Part shown: positions 36,406 to 45,066 of the stretch, piece after piece | Numbering within the stretch: position 1 is the stretch's first letter | Layout of the letters: every line of letters starts with the position of its first letter | Assembly: GCF_004216715.1 (NCBI RefSeq) | Contig: NZ_SGXG01000001.1 | Coordinates: forward strand, 4,592,501-4,656,500 | From: Cecembia calidifontis | GTDB lineage: Bacteria; Bacteroidota; Bacteroidia; Cytophagales; Cyclobacteriaceae | Reading direction: 5' to 3' | DNA length: 64,000 nt | Position numbers and translations under genes: made by a program | Notes under the pieces: generated by a model | Seen by the model: only the letters and a program-made list of their open reading frames with translations | Told to the model about the DNA's origin: nothing | Databases searched by the model: none

Positions 36406-37497
36406 TTAACTTTTCGATCCAACACTATTTTCCATACGTTTCAACACCCCCCCCTCTTTCATCAAAACCGGCTCTTCATCCACGTCCCGCAGGAAAATAA
36501 GGTCTTTTTCGAATTCATACATTTTGTAACTCTTTTCAAAACCAGGATCATTATCCAACAAGCGGATGGTATCCTCGGCGAAATTAGCTCCTCCGGCTGC
36601 AAAACACTGAGTAAAGGCCACATGACGTACATTGATCTCTGTGATGTAAGGCTTCCCGTTTTCATCTTCCTTGAAGTCTGCGGTAAAAAATCCATGGGCT
36701 TCCGCTCCGGTAAACTCAAATACTTTCTCCATGGCCTTCTGTGCCAATTCTACCAAATGCGGTTCGTTCAGCAACCTTCCAAAAGAAGAATTCCCTGTAA
36801 TCCCCGAAGGCGCCACCTTGGACATGATATAGCTTACCCTTTCACCTGTGGCAGTACGTAGGAGTTTACCTTTCCAATATAAAAGCTTACAGGCCAAATT
36901 CCTGCCAGGCAAATATTCGCTTGCCAGAAACTGCTCCACCTCAGGATTGATCTGTATCCAGTTCATGAGTTCTGGTAAACTCCCAATCTTCAGGGAGCCC
37001 AAGCCGCTGCTTCCCGAAGAACTTCTAACCCAAAAAGGAAAGCCCAAGGCATTAAAAAGCCCTTGAAAATCCCTTTGGCTTCTGTGGAATTCTACCGACT
37101 TGGGTACCAAATCCAATCCTTCCAAAATTTCTGACATCCTCGCTTTGTCAACCAATACTTGAGACACTTCATAATCAGGAATCAAGGAAGGGCAAGGCAA
37201 CTTACCTTTAGACAGGCGCTTGCTCCACTCTATTACTTCCAATTCTGGTAGTATCACTGCATAATCGATCTGCTTATCAGCGATAATCCGTTCAATATCC
37301 TGCCAATAGGATTCGGGATCTGAAGCCGGCGCTATGAGAAAACTCTCCTTAAAAAGGTCTTTTTTATAAAGCCCCACCGCATAAGGATTGATATCAGTAC
37401 CATAAAATTCCCAATCGGCATATTTACTATATTTATGGAGTGCTGCAGCAAAACTTCTTGGCGTAGGGCCGCCAACACCTGTAAATAATATCTTCAT
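36406..37497 (-). CDS. ATP-grasp protein, carbamoyl-phosphate-synthase-like
   Basis: 363 aa from ATG 37497, chosen because MKILFTGVGGPTPRSFAAALHKY opens a Rossmann-like preATP-grasp domain directly; the in-frame ATG at 37554 would add 19 polar residues. ATP-grasp features: VDKARMSEILEGLDLVPKS, FPFWVRSSSGSSGLGSLKI (nucleotide Lys/Arg loop), and the Mg-binding GFFTADFKEDENGKPYITEINVRH. Such genes often sit beside pglC in Bacteroidota polysaccharide loci and probably ligate an amino acid or other carboxylate to an amino sugar. The substrate is unknown. It is 66 bp downstream of pglC. Confidence 0.8.
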   Translation of the reverse strand: MKILFTGVGGPTPRSFAAALHKYSKYADWEFYGTDINPYAVGLYKKDLFKESFLIAPASDPESYWQDIERIIADKQIDYAVILPELEVIEWSKRLSKGKLPCPSLIPDYEVSQVLVDKARMSEILEGLDLVPKSVEFHRSQRDFQGLFNALGFPFWVRSSSGSSGLGSLKIGSLPELMNWIQINPEVEQFLASEYLPGRNLACKLLYWKGKLLRTATGERVSYIMSKVAPSGITGNSSFGRLLNEPHLVELAQKAMEKVFEFTGAEAHGFFTADFKEDENGKPYITEINVRHVAFTQCFAAGGANFAEDTIRLLDNDPGFEKSYKMYEFEKDLIFLRDVDEEPVLMKEGGVLKRMENSVGSKS

Positions 37498-37562
37498 AGT
37501 AGATCTGTGTTGTCTATTTGTATTACTTTCTAAAGTAGGATTGGGTTTAGTCAAGAATTTCC

Positions 37563-38171
37563 TTAATTATGACCATTAAAAGGTTGCATGGGCCTAGATT
37601 CAGACTGATTCACTCCCTCCCGTTTAAATACTTTCCAAAATGTTAGGAAAAGAATCTTAACATCCATCAAAAAACTAAGATTATTGATGTAATCAAGATC
37701 CAGTTCAAATTTTCGAGTCCAGGAAATAGAATTACGCCCGTTGACTTGGGCCCAACCAGTGATGCCAGGACGGACCTCATGCCTGCGCAGCTGCTCCTGG
37801 GAATAAAGAGGGATGTATTTGAACAAGAGGGGCCTTGGCCCGATCAGGCTCATATCTCCTTTGAGGATATTGATCAATTGTGGCAGTTCGTCCAGAGATA
37901 ATTTTCGGATGACATCTCCTGCTTTGGTGATGCGCTGCACATCGGGCAGGAGTTTTCCTTCCGCATCCCTCCTATCGGTCATGGTCTTAAACTTGATGAT
38001 ATGGAAAGGCTTTTGGTGCCTACCGGGTCTTTCTTGGTAGAAGAAAATGGCTCCTCTATTTTGAATAAAGAGGATTAGGGTAATCAGGATAAAAAAAGGG
38101 CTAAAAAGCAACAAGGCCACCACTGCTCCTAATATGTCTATGGGTCTTTTGAAGTAGTTTTTATAGATCAT
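37563..38171 (-). CDS. PglC-type initiating sugar transferase
   Basis: 202 aa. One N-terminal membrane segment (about 12-38, RPIDILGAVVALLLFSPFFI) is followed by the catalytic bacterial sugar transferase domain: KFKTMTDRRDAEGKLLPD with the Arg/Asp pair, SLDELPQLINILKGDMSLIGPRPLL and RPGITGWAQVNGRNSISW. The length fits monotopic PglC rather than long WbaP. It would load the bacillosamine-like sugar phosphate onto the lipid carrier on the cytoplasmic face of the inner membrane. Confidence 0.9.
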   Translation of the reverse strand: MIYKNYFKRPIDILGAVVALLLFSPFFILITLILFIQNRGAIFFYQERPGRHQKPFHIIKFKTMTDRRDAEGKLLPDVQRITKAGDVIRKLSLDELPQLINILKGDMSLIGPRPLLFKYIPLYSQEQLRRHEVRPGITGWAQVNGRNSISWTRKFELDLDYINNLSFLMDVKILFLTFWKVFKREGVNQSESRPMQPFNGHN

Positions 38172-38355
38172 TTGAAATGTTTTTTATGGAACGCTGATGA
38201 CGCGCCCGCCTGTCGAATGGACAGGGATTTTGCAGATGAGCGCTGATTTTTTCGCACTCGGATCCCGCTTTGCGGGAAAAGTTCTGCGATCATCAGCTTA
38301 ATCAGCGTTTATCCGCGTTCAAACCTTGTGAGCTTGCGAACAAATCAGTGTTCTA
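38172..38355. repeat. Intergenic gap with short dispersed repeat
   Basis: Contains ATCAGCGTTTATCCGCGTTC and related GCTGATGA / TCATCAGC motifs, also present at 39365-39450 and 33885-33925. No gene. Confidence 0.5.
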
Positions 38356-39360
38356 TCACTTATACTTTTCCAATTCAGCTTTCAATCCTCTCTTCACCGG
38401 CAACTGCCAAAGCAGTTTGCACCAGTCGTGGTTTCCTTCAATTAGTCCTGGGCCTTTTTCTGTGATGACCACATCCCAGCCGATGGATCGATTCTGGGGA
38501 TGTTTCAGAGCTGCTTTTTCGACCATTTCCAGGGTTTCTTTCCAAAAAGGCACTTGAAAGCCTTCTATCCTGACACCTGTAATCGGATGAATTACTTCAT
38601 CTGTTTTGGTGATATCGCTGTAAACGCCAGGGCCAATGACAACACCAGTTTTTTCATCTATTGGCGCAGCCATATTACCAGCAGCCATATTGTCCACAGG
38701 AGAATTCACAGATATCCTTAAACGGCAACCTAGAAGCTCCACCTCATTGCTTGCATTCAGCTGGGTAAATATCCTTACCGTATTCACTGCGGAAGGGGAT
38801 AACCTTTGAAGTTCAGGGTGCTGGATTAAGAATTCCTCGGCCAACTCGTAGCCTTCCTGTTCCATAAATTGAACCAAGGTAGCTGGTTTGAATTCGGCTG
38901 TTTGCGTTATAAAGACTCCTTTTCCGCATTTTCCATCGGATACTTTTAGGACAATTTTTGCAGATGGATTATTAAGGAGTTTTTCGGCAATTTCTTGATT
39001 ACCCTTTAATGTTTCCAAATCTGCTACCTGATGTACAAAAAACTCTCCATACTTTTTATAGAAAAGGGTTTTGTCGTCCAGGATATGTCGTTCTGATTTT
39101 GGGTTCATACCAAATTGGTACTCGTACATATAGCCTGTCCCTGCCCAGTATTTTCTTTCTTGATCAGTGAGATCAAAAAACCGAAACTGAAAATATTCCA
39201 ATAAGGAAATATTATGGAGAAAAACAGAAGAAATCACATCAGATAGGATAGCCAATTTAGATTTCCTGGTTTGATTGAAGGTGAAATCCAAAAATTTGGT
39301 AAACTTCTCCTTATCGAGTTGCTTTAAATAATAGCCAAAATATAATATTCTTTTGAGCAT
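38356..39360 (-). CDS. Sugar-transfer-associated ATP-grasp protein
   Basis: 334 aa. Recognised from ATP-grasp features of the ATPgrasp_ST group: KIVLKVSDGKCGKGVFI (nucleotide-binding Lys and glycine loop, about 135-150), SPSAVNTVRIFTQL, and the C-terminal GWDVVITEKGPGLIEGNHDWCKLLWQLP. It sits next to pglC and deacetylase-like genes, as such genes commonly do in capsule loci. It probably modifies a sugar or lipid-linked sugar with a carboxylate or amino compound; the substrate is unknown. Confidence 0.82.
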   Translation of the reverse strand: MLKRILYFGYYLKQLDKEKFTKFLDFTFNQTRKSKLAILSDVISSVFLHNISLLEYFQFRFFDLTDQERKYWAGTGYMYEYQFGMNPKSERHILDDKTLFYKKYGEFFVHQVADLETLKGNQEIAEKLLNNPSAKIVLKVSDGKCGKGVFITQTAEFKPATLVQFMEQEGYELAEEFLIQHPELQRLSPSAVNTVRIFTQLNASNEVELLGCRLRISVNSPVDNMAAGNMAAPIDEKTGVVIGPGVYSDITKTDEVIHPITGVRIEGFQVPFWKETLEMVEKAALKHPQNRSIGWDVVITEKGPGLIEGNHDWCKLLWQLPVKRGLKAELEKYK

Positions 39361-39463
39361 AGTTATTTCTACAGAATGCTGATGATGCGGATCAAGCTGA
39401 TTATCACAGATTAAATCCGCGTTAAATCCGCAAAATCAGTGTCATCTGCGGTCTATTATTTTT

Positions 39464-40588
39464 CTATTCTTTTATGATCCCCACCAATTTACCAGCCGAC
39501 ATAAACTCCACCTCCGGCCATTTAGCCACAATGGCTTTCAACAATTTTTTCAAATCCCCCAAGCCTTTTTCGCGGTTATTGGGGTCGATATGTCCACAAA
39601 AATTAACCCGATGCGAAGAAATGATGGCGGGCTTGTTCCAGCGGAAAGCCGCTTCAATTTGTGCCATGGCCTTGGCCACATGGTCAACATTTGATGCTGT
39701 GGGCTCAAAGACCACATTGCGTACCAGTTCTACCCTATCCTGGGCTTTTTTATAGCCCATACTTGCAAACTGCTTTTTGTATTTCCCAAAACCCAAGTGT
39801 TTCCCCTGATAAAAAGGCCTATCCAAGGCTTCCAATCCCCAGTTTTTCAGTTCTCCTTCCAAGTGGACAGGAAACTGCTGGGCCGGAGGGGTAAATACTT
39901 TGGATTTGTAGCCATATACTTTTTCAAAAGTAGCCAAACCCTCTCGCATGATTTCAGGAAAGCTCTTGGTATCCTCTACTGGATCCCAAAAGGAAAAAGC
40001 AGCGGTCCACCCTATGGAAGAATAACCTGACGAACCAATATTCGCCAAGGAACGGTTTTCCAAGGAAACCATCAAGACCAGATCTTTTTTGGCAAGTTTT
40101 TCCTCAAAAACCTTTAAATTAAAATGTTCCCTTCCATGGAATTCTGGGAGCATGAAACCTTGCTTGATTCCCTCCTGCCAAAGTTCCCAAGCTCCTTCAT
40201 AGGCATTCGGCTGAAAGCTGCTTAGCTTCTTAAAAGTTACCGGCAATAATTCATAGCGATAGGCCTCATAGCCTTCCTCCCGCATGCGTTCAAAATCAAT
40301 GTTACAGGAAAGGGCGTAAGGCGTAAAAACCGCAGGATTCCCATTACTGTCTTTTACAGAACCTAAGACCTCATACAACATCTCCAAATCCTCTCTGGTC
40401 TCCAAGGTATCCAAACGGTCAAAGCGCTGTTCTTTGATCGGATTTTTTTGCTCAATTTGTTCTAAGGCCTTTTTAGAATCCACCCGCACATTTCCATAAT
40501 CATCCACAGCGACGGCCACAAGCTTTCTGTTAGTTTTCCAGCCAGTGATATTCTTGAGGTTATCAAATAAAAAGCTTTTAAAAGACAT
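39464..40588 (-). CDS. Polysaccharide deacetylase-like protein, first of two paralogues
   Basis: 374 aa, soluble. It aligns end to end with the protein at 46967-48106: shared (K/G)W(K/R)T.RK, the acidic VDDYG (here) or SDDWG motif near residue 30, RFDxLE(T/S).EDLE.L.EVL.SVKD..NPA.FT, the HGREH motif (about 162) and ISSHRVN(F/Y).G near the end. The DD plus two His-rich motifs resemble the metal site of NodB-type carbohydrate deacetylases, but spacing is unusual. The function is therefore inferred. It abuts the WbuB-type glycosyltransferase by 4 bp. Confidence 0.7.
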   Translation of the reverse strand: MSFKSFLFDNLKNITGWKTNRKLVAVAVDDYGNVRVDSKKALEQIEQKNPIKEQRFDRLDTLETREDLEMLYEVLGSVKDSNGNPAVFTPYALSCNIDFERMREEGYEAYRYELLPVTFKKLSSFQPNAYEGAWELWQEGIKQGFMLPEFHGREHFNLKVFEEKLAKKDLVLMVSLENRSLANIGSSGYSSIGWTAAFSFWDPVEDTKSFPEIMREGLATFEKVYGYKSKVFTPPAQQFPVHLEGELKNWGLEALDRPFYQGKHLGFGKYKKQFASMGYKKAQDRVELVRNVVFEPTASNVDHVAKAMAQIEAAFRWNKPAIISSHRVNFCGHIDPNNREKGLGDLKKLLKAIVAKWPEVEFMSAGKLVGIIKE

Positions 40589-40592
40589 ACAA

Positions 40593-41795
40593 TCAATTTA
40601 AATACTTCAATATAGTATTATATGCAATTTCAGGAGTCAAGCATCTTTTGAAATATGTATTTCCATTTTGCCCCATGGTTGATGTTAAATCAGGTGATTG
40701 ATACAACTTCAATAAATTTTCATGAAATAGTTGATGATCTCCCGCATAAGACCATAAGCCACATTGTTCTTCATCTAAAATTTTACCGAAATCTGTAGCC
40801 CTATCCAAACTGGCCAAAACTGGGATCCCCACATTGAAATAGTCTAAGGCTTTGCTTGGAATATTTGGAATGGTAAAATCTTTATGGAGACTAATCAAAC
40901 CTACATCACAAACACTTAGTAAATCCTGATATTCCTGTTTGGGTATGGTTCGCTGAATGTTGATATTGGTAAGTTCTTTTGCTCTTGCCTCTGCCTCAAT
41001 TTTGTTCATCTGTACCCCTTCTCCTAATAACAGAAATACAATATCTGGGAAATGAAGGACTGACTCTGCTAAAGTCAAGACGTTTTCAAGCTGCTGGGGC
41101 TTGCCCATATTGCCGCCGAATACTACTACGAATTTATCAGTTATTCCATACTTCTTTTTAATAAGGTCTGGATCTGAACCAAAGCCTTTGTAGGGTTTCT
41201 GATAATTCTTTAATTCATGAAGTTTTTTTGTGGATACTTCAGGATTATGTTTCATAACATAATCAATATTTCCTTGAGACATACAGCCAATGTAGTCTGC
41301 CTCTTTATAGAGTTTTCGTTCTTTTCTACTGAAGTAACGGTGTATCAGCCCCTCTTTTTTCATAAAACCCAAATCCACCGCATTTTGAGGAAAAATATCA
41401 CGTAAAATCAGGTAAAACTTAGCACCAAATTTTCTTTTCAATTTAGCAGCCAAATCCACCAAGGTTATCGGAGGCGTAGGCGAAATAATTAAATCAAATG
41501 ATTTTCCTTTATAAAATTTATTTAAGGCACGCTCAAATTGGTAGGGAAGTAAGACGTTTGAAATTCCTTTCAAATAATTAGGAACGTTCTTGATGGGAAG
41601 TGTCTGCACCCTAAGTACTGGAATACAATTTTCCATAAAAACCCCTGACTTTTCATTTCCAGGAGCTAAAACCGTCACTTCATCTCCATGGTTCACAAAT
41701 TCCTCTACCAAAGTCGTGTACATATTGAACGACTTGTTCATATCTGGGAAGGCAAACATGAGGAAAAGCACCTTTCTTTTTTTTTGGGAAATCAT
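40593..41795 (-). CDS. Family 4 glycosyltransferase, WbuB-type
   Basis: 400 aa GT-B protein. N-terminal MFAFPDMNKSFNMYTTLVEEFVNHGDEVTVLAP, and a C-terminal Rossmann domain with VVFGGNMGKPQQLENVLTLAE, LLLGEGVQMNKIE and the nucleotide-sugar loop LISLHKDFTIPNIPSKALDYFNVGIPVLA, in which Pro-Ser-Lys replaces the usual EX7E glycine pattern as in WbuB. WbuB transfers L-FucNAc in E. coli O26, and CapE, CapF and CapG genes for that sugar lie in this locus. The stop overlaps the next gene's start region by 4 bp. Confidence 0.8.
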   Translation of the reverse strand: MISQKKRKVLFLMFAFPDMNKSFNMYTTLVEEFVNHGDEVTVLAPGNEKSGVFMENCIPVLRVQTLPIKNVPNYLKGISNVLLPYQFERALNKFYKGKSFDLIISPTPPITLVDLAAKLKRKFGAKFYLILRDIFPQNAVDLGFMKKEGLIHRYFSRKERKLYKEADYIGCMSQGNIDYVMKHNPEVSTKKLHELKNYQKPYKGFGSDPDLIKKKYGITDKFVVVFGGNMGKPQQLENVLTLAESVLHFPDIVFLLLGEGVQMNKIEAEARAKELTNINIQRTIPKQEYQDLLSVCDVGLISLHKDFTIPNIPSKALDYFNVGIPVLASLDRATDFGKILDEEQCGLWSYAGDHQLFHENLLKLYQSPDLTSTMGQNGNTYFKRCLTPEIAYNTILKYLN

Positions 41796-42934
41796 TTCTT
41801 TTGATTTTTTTCAACGAGGTCCAAAACAATCCCTCTTAACTTTTCAAAACGCTGCTTTTGTGAACCAAATCGCTCAAGTATTTTATTTCCTATTGGAGAT
41901 TTATCTATGTTTCCTTCATTATTTTCAATTAATTTTTTAAATACTTTCGCTGTCTCTATTGCATTTTTTGGATTGATATATTGAGCATAATCTCCACAAA
42001 TCTCTCTTGCAAAACCTTTTTCAGCAACAACCAATTGCTTTTGTAATGCAATTGCTTCCAAATAAGATGCTGAAAATGTTTCCAAAAGACTTGGAACAAA
42101 AACTATATCAGCATCTGCATAAACTTTAAGAATCTCGGAATAACTAAAAGAACCTCGATTGACAATCTTATCACTCACACCCAATTGAATCGCTTTATTT
42201 TTAATTCCATACCATAATTTTGAATCAGGAAGGGTGAGGATAAACTTAAAATCTACATCTGTTATTTCTTTCAAAGATTTGGCTATATCAGGAATAAACT
42301 GAAAAGCTTTATGAGTGTAATCAGCTCCTGGACAAAAAATGGTTGCAATATCTTTTTTTTTCCTAAAAATCTGTCCATCAGTGCGCAAGGAATCATCAAA
42401 AGCATTTGAAACCATAAAAGTTTTGCTATTTGAAATTAATGCTCTTTTACAATAATTCAGTCTAGCTTGTTCTGTTTGAAAAACAAAATAATCAGCATTG
42501 CGACTAAATAATAGCTGAACAAAAGATTTAAATAGATAACGAGCAATTTGAAAGCTATTTCCCATCAAAGAAAAAGCGTCCCAATCCGCATGTGTGATAA
42601 ATGGATTACTTATTCCTTGCAAGTGAATACAAGAAAACTGCACATAGGCTGGACCTGCCATCGTGTAAACAAGTTTAAACTCTTCTTGTTTCACTAGGTC
42701 TTTTAACCTACGCTTAGCATATTTATTTCTTGCAGGAGAATCTTCAAAAACAATGTAAGTATTATTTTTAAAAACTAAACCCCATTTCTTTACTAGCTCA
42801 TACACTTGAGAAGATAAAGCGAAATACCAATCAATATTTGAATCTTCAATAGCATATTTGATGAAAATTGCCGAGTTTTTTACACCACCTCCAACTACAT
42901 TAGTTGAGCAATTAAATAAAACCTTAAACTTCAT
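41792..42934 (-). CDS. Glycosyltransferase, GT-B fold, family 1/4-like
   Basis: 380 aa. The C-terminal half carries the GT4 signature: IFCPGADYTHKAFQFIPDIAKSL, VSDKIVNRGSFSYSEILKVYADADIVFVPSLLETFSASYLEAIAL, with the EX7E pair in ETFSASYLEA. The N-terminal domain is divergent and poor in motifs. The donor and acceptor are unknown. Translationally coupled (4-bp overlap) to the WbuB-type gene downstream. Its upstream neighbour is an IS1595 insertion that begins 20 bp before its start codon, so its leader may have been altered. Confidence 0.82.
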   Translation of the reverse strand: MKFKVLFNCSTNVVGGGVKNSAIFIKYAIEDSNIDWYFALSSQVYELVKKWGLVFKNNTYIVFEDSPARNKYAKRRLKDLVKQEEFKLVYTMAGPAYVQFSCIHLQGISNPFITHADWDAFSLMGNSFQIARYLFKSFVQLLFSRNADYFVFQTEQARLNYCKRALISNSKTFMVSNAFDDSLRTDGQIFRKKKDIATIFCPGADYTHKAFQFIPDIAKSLKEITDVDFKFILTLPDSKLWYGIKNKAIQLGVSDKIVNRGSFSYSEILKVYADADIVFVPSLLETFSASYLEAIALQKQLVVAEKGFAREICGDYAQYINPKNAIETAKVFKKLIENNEGNIDKSPIGNKILERFGSQKQRFEKLRGIVLDLVEKNQKK

Positions 42935-42954
42935 CTCAAAAAACTTAATATGAA

Positions 42955-43982
42955 TATCCGCCTACATACAAGTGGGCAAATTTTATACTTTGACAATAAG
43001 TGTCAATAACTTTCAGGGCTGAATTGTAAGTGTTTAATTGGCTGTAAATAAATAAGAAGGCCATGAATATTCTACAATTCAATGAAAGATATCCTGATGA
43101 GGCAAGTTGCATCCATTACTTGAAGGAACAAAGGGAAAGAGAAGGTGTTATTTGCAAGAATTGTAATTCCAAGGATCACTACTGGCTTAATTCTCTCAAT
43201 ATGTTCCAATGTAAACATTGTAAATTTAGGACAGGACTGAAAAATGGTACTATTATGGAAAACAGCAAGTTACCATTGAGGACTTGGTTGCTTGCAATGA
43301 CTCTTGTAAGCGCAACCAAGAAGGGATTTAGCTGCCTTGAACTACAGAGGCAGATGGGTCATAGCAGATACGAGACTGTTTTCAGACTGTATCACAAGCT
43401 CCGGGAAGCAATGGGTAAACGTGACAGCCAATATAAACTAGAAGATATGGTTGAATATGATGAGGCTTTTGTAAGCAAGGCAACAAAATCTTCGGAAAAG
43501 ACGAAGCTGAAGAAAGGCCGTGGAAGCCAAAAACAAGCTACTGTCGCTGTTATGGCTGAATCATCTATTCTTGAAGACCTAATTACTGGAGAAAAGGACA
43601 AAAGCTGCAGATATTTCAAGATGGTCAAAATAGATAACTTGAAGGCAAAAACAGCCGAAAAACTGATAAAAGGACTGATTGACAAAAAAGCCGTGCTCCA
43701 AACTGATGAAAGTACGACTTATGCTAACCTAGAAGATTGTATCGATGTTCACGTGAGCGAATTATCTTCCACAAAAGAGGGCAAGTTCAACCTCAAATGG
43801 GCACATATAGCAATAAGCAACCTTAAAAGGGATTTACAGAAGTACCATATGGTTTCAGAAAAGATGCTTCAAAACTATCTCAATGAATTCTGTTATAAAC
43901 TAAACCGAAGATACTTTGGTAAAAAACTCTTTGATAGACTTGTTATTGCGAGCATTTGCCCCTACTTGTATACAAGCGGATA
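42955..43982 (+). mobile_element. IS1595-family element, about 1028 bp
   Basis: The ends match as inverted repeats: TATCCGCCTACATACAAGTG at 42955 and, inverted, TATCCGCTTGTATACAAGTA at 43982. Flanks are AATATGAA and ATCATAAA, which do not match, so no duplication is claimed and the bounds may be off by a base or two. It lies between two minus-strand glycosyltransferase genes and points the opposite way. Confidence 0.85.
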
Positions 43983-43983
43983 A
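43063..43983 (+). CDS. IS1595-family transposase
   Basis: 306 aa. The N-terminal zinc ribbon CxxC...CxxC is at residues 32-55 (CKNCNSKDHYW, FQCKHCKFRTG). It continues with NSKLPLRTWLLAM.L.S..KKGFS and the DDE core MVEYDEAFV (about 130), LQTDESTTY (about 212) and a late LNRRY motif. This is the ISSpo8/IS1595 pattern. The stop codon is completed at the very end of the element. Confidence 0.92.
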   Translation: MNILQFNERYPDEASCIHYLKEQREREGVICKNCNSKDHYWLNSLNMFQCKHCKFRTGLKNGTIMENSKLPLRTWLLAMTLVSATKKGFSCLELQRQMGHSRYETVFRLYHKLREAMGKRDSQYKLEDMVEYDEAFVSKATKSSEKTKLKKGRGSQKQATVAVMAESSILEDLITGEKDKSCRYFKMVKIDNLKAKTAEKLIKGLIDKKAVLQTDESTTYANLEDCIDVHVSELSSTKEGKFNLKWAHIAISNLKRDLQKYHMVSEKMLQNYLNEFCYKLNRRYFGKKLFDRLVIASICPYLYTSG

Positions 43984-45040
43984 TCATAAAACTTAAATAT
44001 TCATTTGATATAAAATCCTCATTAAAAAAGTTTTTTATTCTTTTTTGAGATTCAGCTGTAAATTTTATGCGGAAAGTAGACTTTTCAGAAATTAGATCAA
44101 TTAATCTTTTCTTAAACATTTTTTTATCCAATTCTTTAACCAAAAATCCATTAATTCCATCCTCAATTAAATCAGAGGGGCCTGCATTACAATCAAAACT
44201 AATACATGCAAGACCTGCACTTAGAGCCTCACCTAAAGCATTTGGGAATCCTTCTGAAGTGGAAGTAAATGCATAAATTCTCGCTGCATTATATATCGCC
44301 ATAATATCTTCAGTATTTCCTAAGAATTTAATTTTATCAGCTGATTTTAAAGAATCACTATGTTTTTTACACTTTTCTAAAAATGGTCCATCACCAACAA
44401 ACCAAAGTTCCCAATCATCTGTATCAATTTCATCAAATACATCAATTAAAAATTGTTGATTCTTACTAGATATAAAACGACCAACATTTAATATAACATT
44501 TTTCTTTGGGAAAGAAGAATCATAAAAGTCAGGTATTGGATTCCCTATTATTTTTATGTTATCATGCTTAAATTGACTTAAATGAAACTGTTTTGCTCTA
44601 TTTGTTTGGGCAACAATGCCGTAAGCATAAGGATATACAAGCCTATTTAAAATGTTAAAAAATCGTCCATAACTAATTCCAGGCCGACTTCTATCTGATA
44701 TAAATGATTTACTTTTAAGGCCAAGTCCCGCTAAAATACAAAGAGCGTTGTACCTTCCACCAAAACTAAGATAGCTTTTTGGATTAATATCTTTTAGTTT
44801 CTTTCTTAAATAGAAAAATGCTTTTAGGTAAGCAAAAAACTTTGGATACCTTTTGTAGTAAAAATCGGGTAAATGCAAAATCACTTTTGAATCGAGCGTA
44901 TAAAATAATTTTCCCTGAACAAGACACACAAGATGAACTTCTATGTCTAGCCTTTGGGCAAAGTTATTGGCTAATGTAGCCATTACTCTTTCAGCACCAC
45001 CTGGGCTTAAATCAGAAGTGATTAATACAATTTTTTGCAT
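43943..45040 (-). CDS. Family 4 glycosyltransferase whose C-terminus is replaced by IS sequence
   Basis: 365-codon frame. The host-coded part runs to about 43983 (EDFISNEYLSFMI), and the last dozen residues, IRLYTSRGKCSQ, come from the IS1595 end. GT4 signature: VILNVGRFISSKNQQFLIDVFDEI, KIKFLGNTEDIMAIYNAARIYAFTSTSEGFPNALGEALSAGLACI, with EX7E in EGFPNALGE. N-terminal LSPGGAERVMATLA is the acceptor-domain loop common to GT4. The truncation is close to the natural end, so the enzyme may still work. It lies downstream of asnB in the same run. Confidence 0.82.
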   Translation of the reverse strand: MQKIVLITSDLSPGGAERVMATLANNFAQRLDIEVHLVCLVQGKLFYTLDSKVILHLPDFYYKRYPKFFAYLKAFFYLRKKLKDINPKSYLSFGGRYNALCILAGLGLKSKSFISDRSRPGISYGRFFNILNRLVYPYAYGIVAQTNRAKQFHLSQFKHDNIKIIGNPIPDFYDSSFPKKNVILNVGRFISSKNQQFLIDVFDEIDTDDWELWFVGDGPFLEKCKKHSDSLKSADKIKFLGNTEDIMAIYNAARIYAFTSTSEGFPNALGEALSAGLACISFDCNAGPSDLIEDGINGFLVKELDKKMFKKRLIDLISEKSTFRIKFTAESQKRIKNFFNEDFISNEYLSFMIIRLYTSRGKCSQ

Positions 45041-45066
45041 TTATTTTTTTTTAAAAAATATTGACA

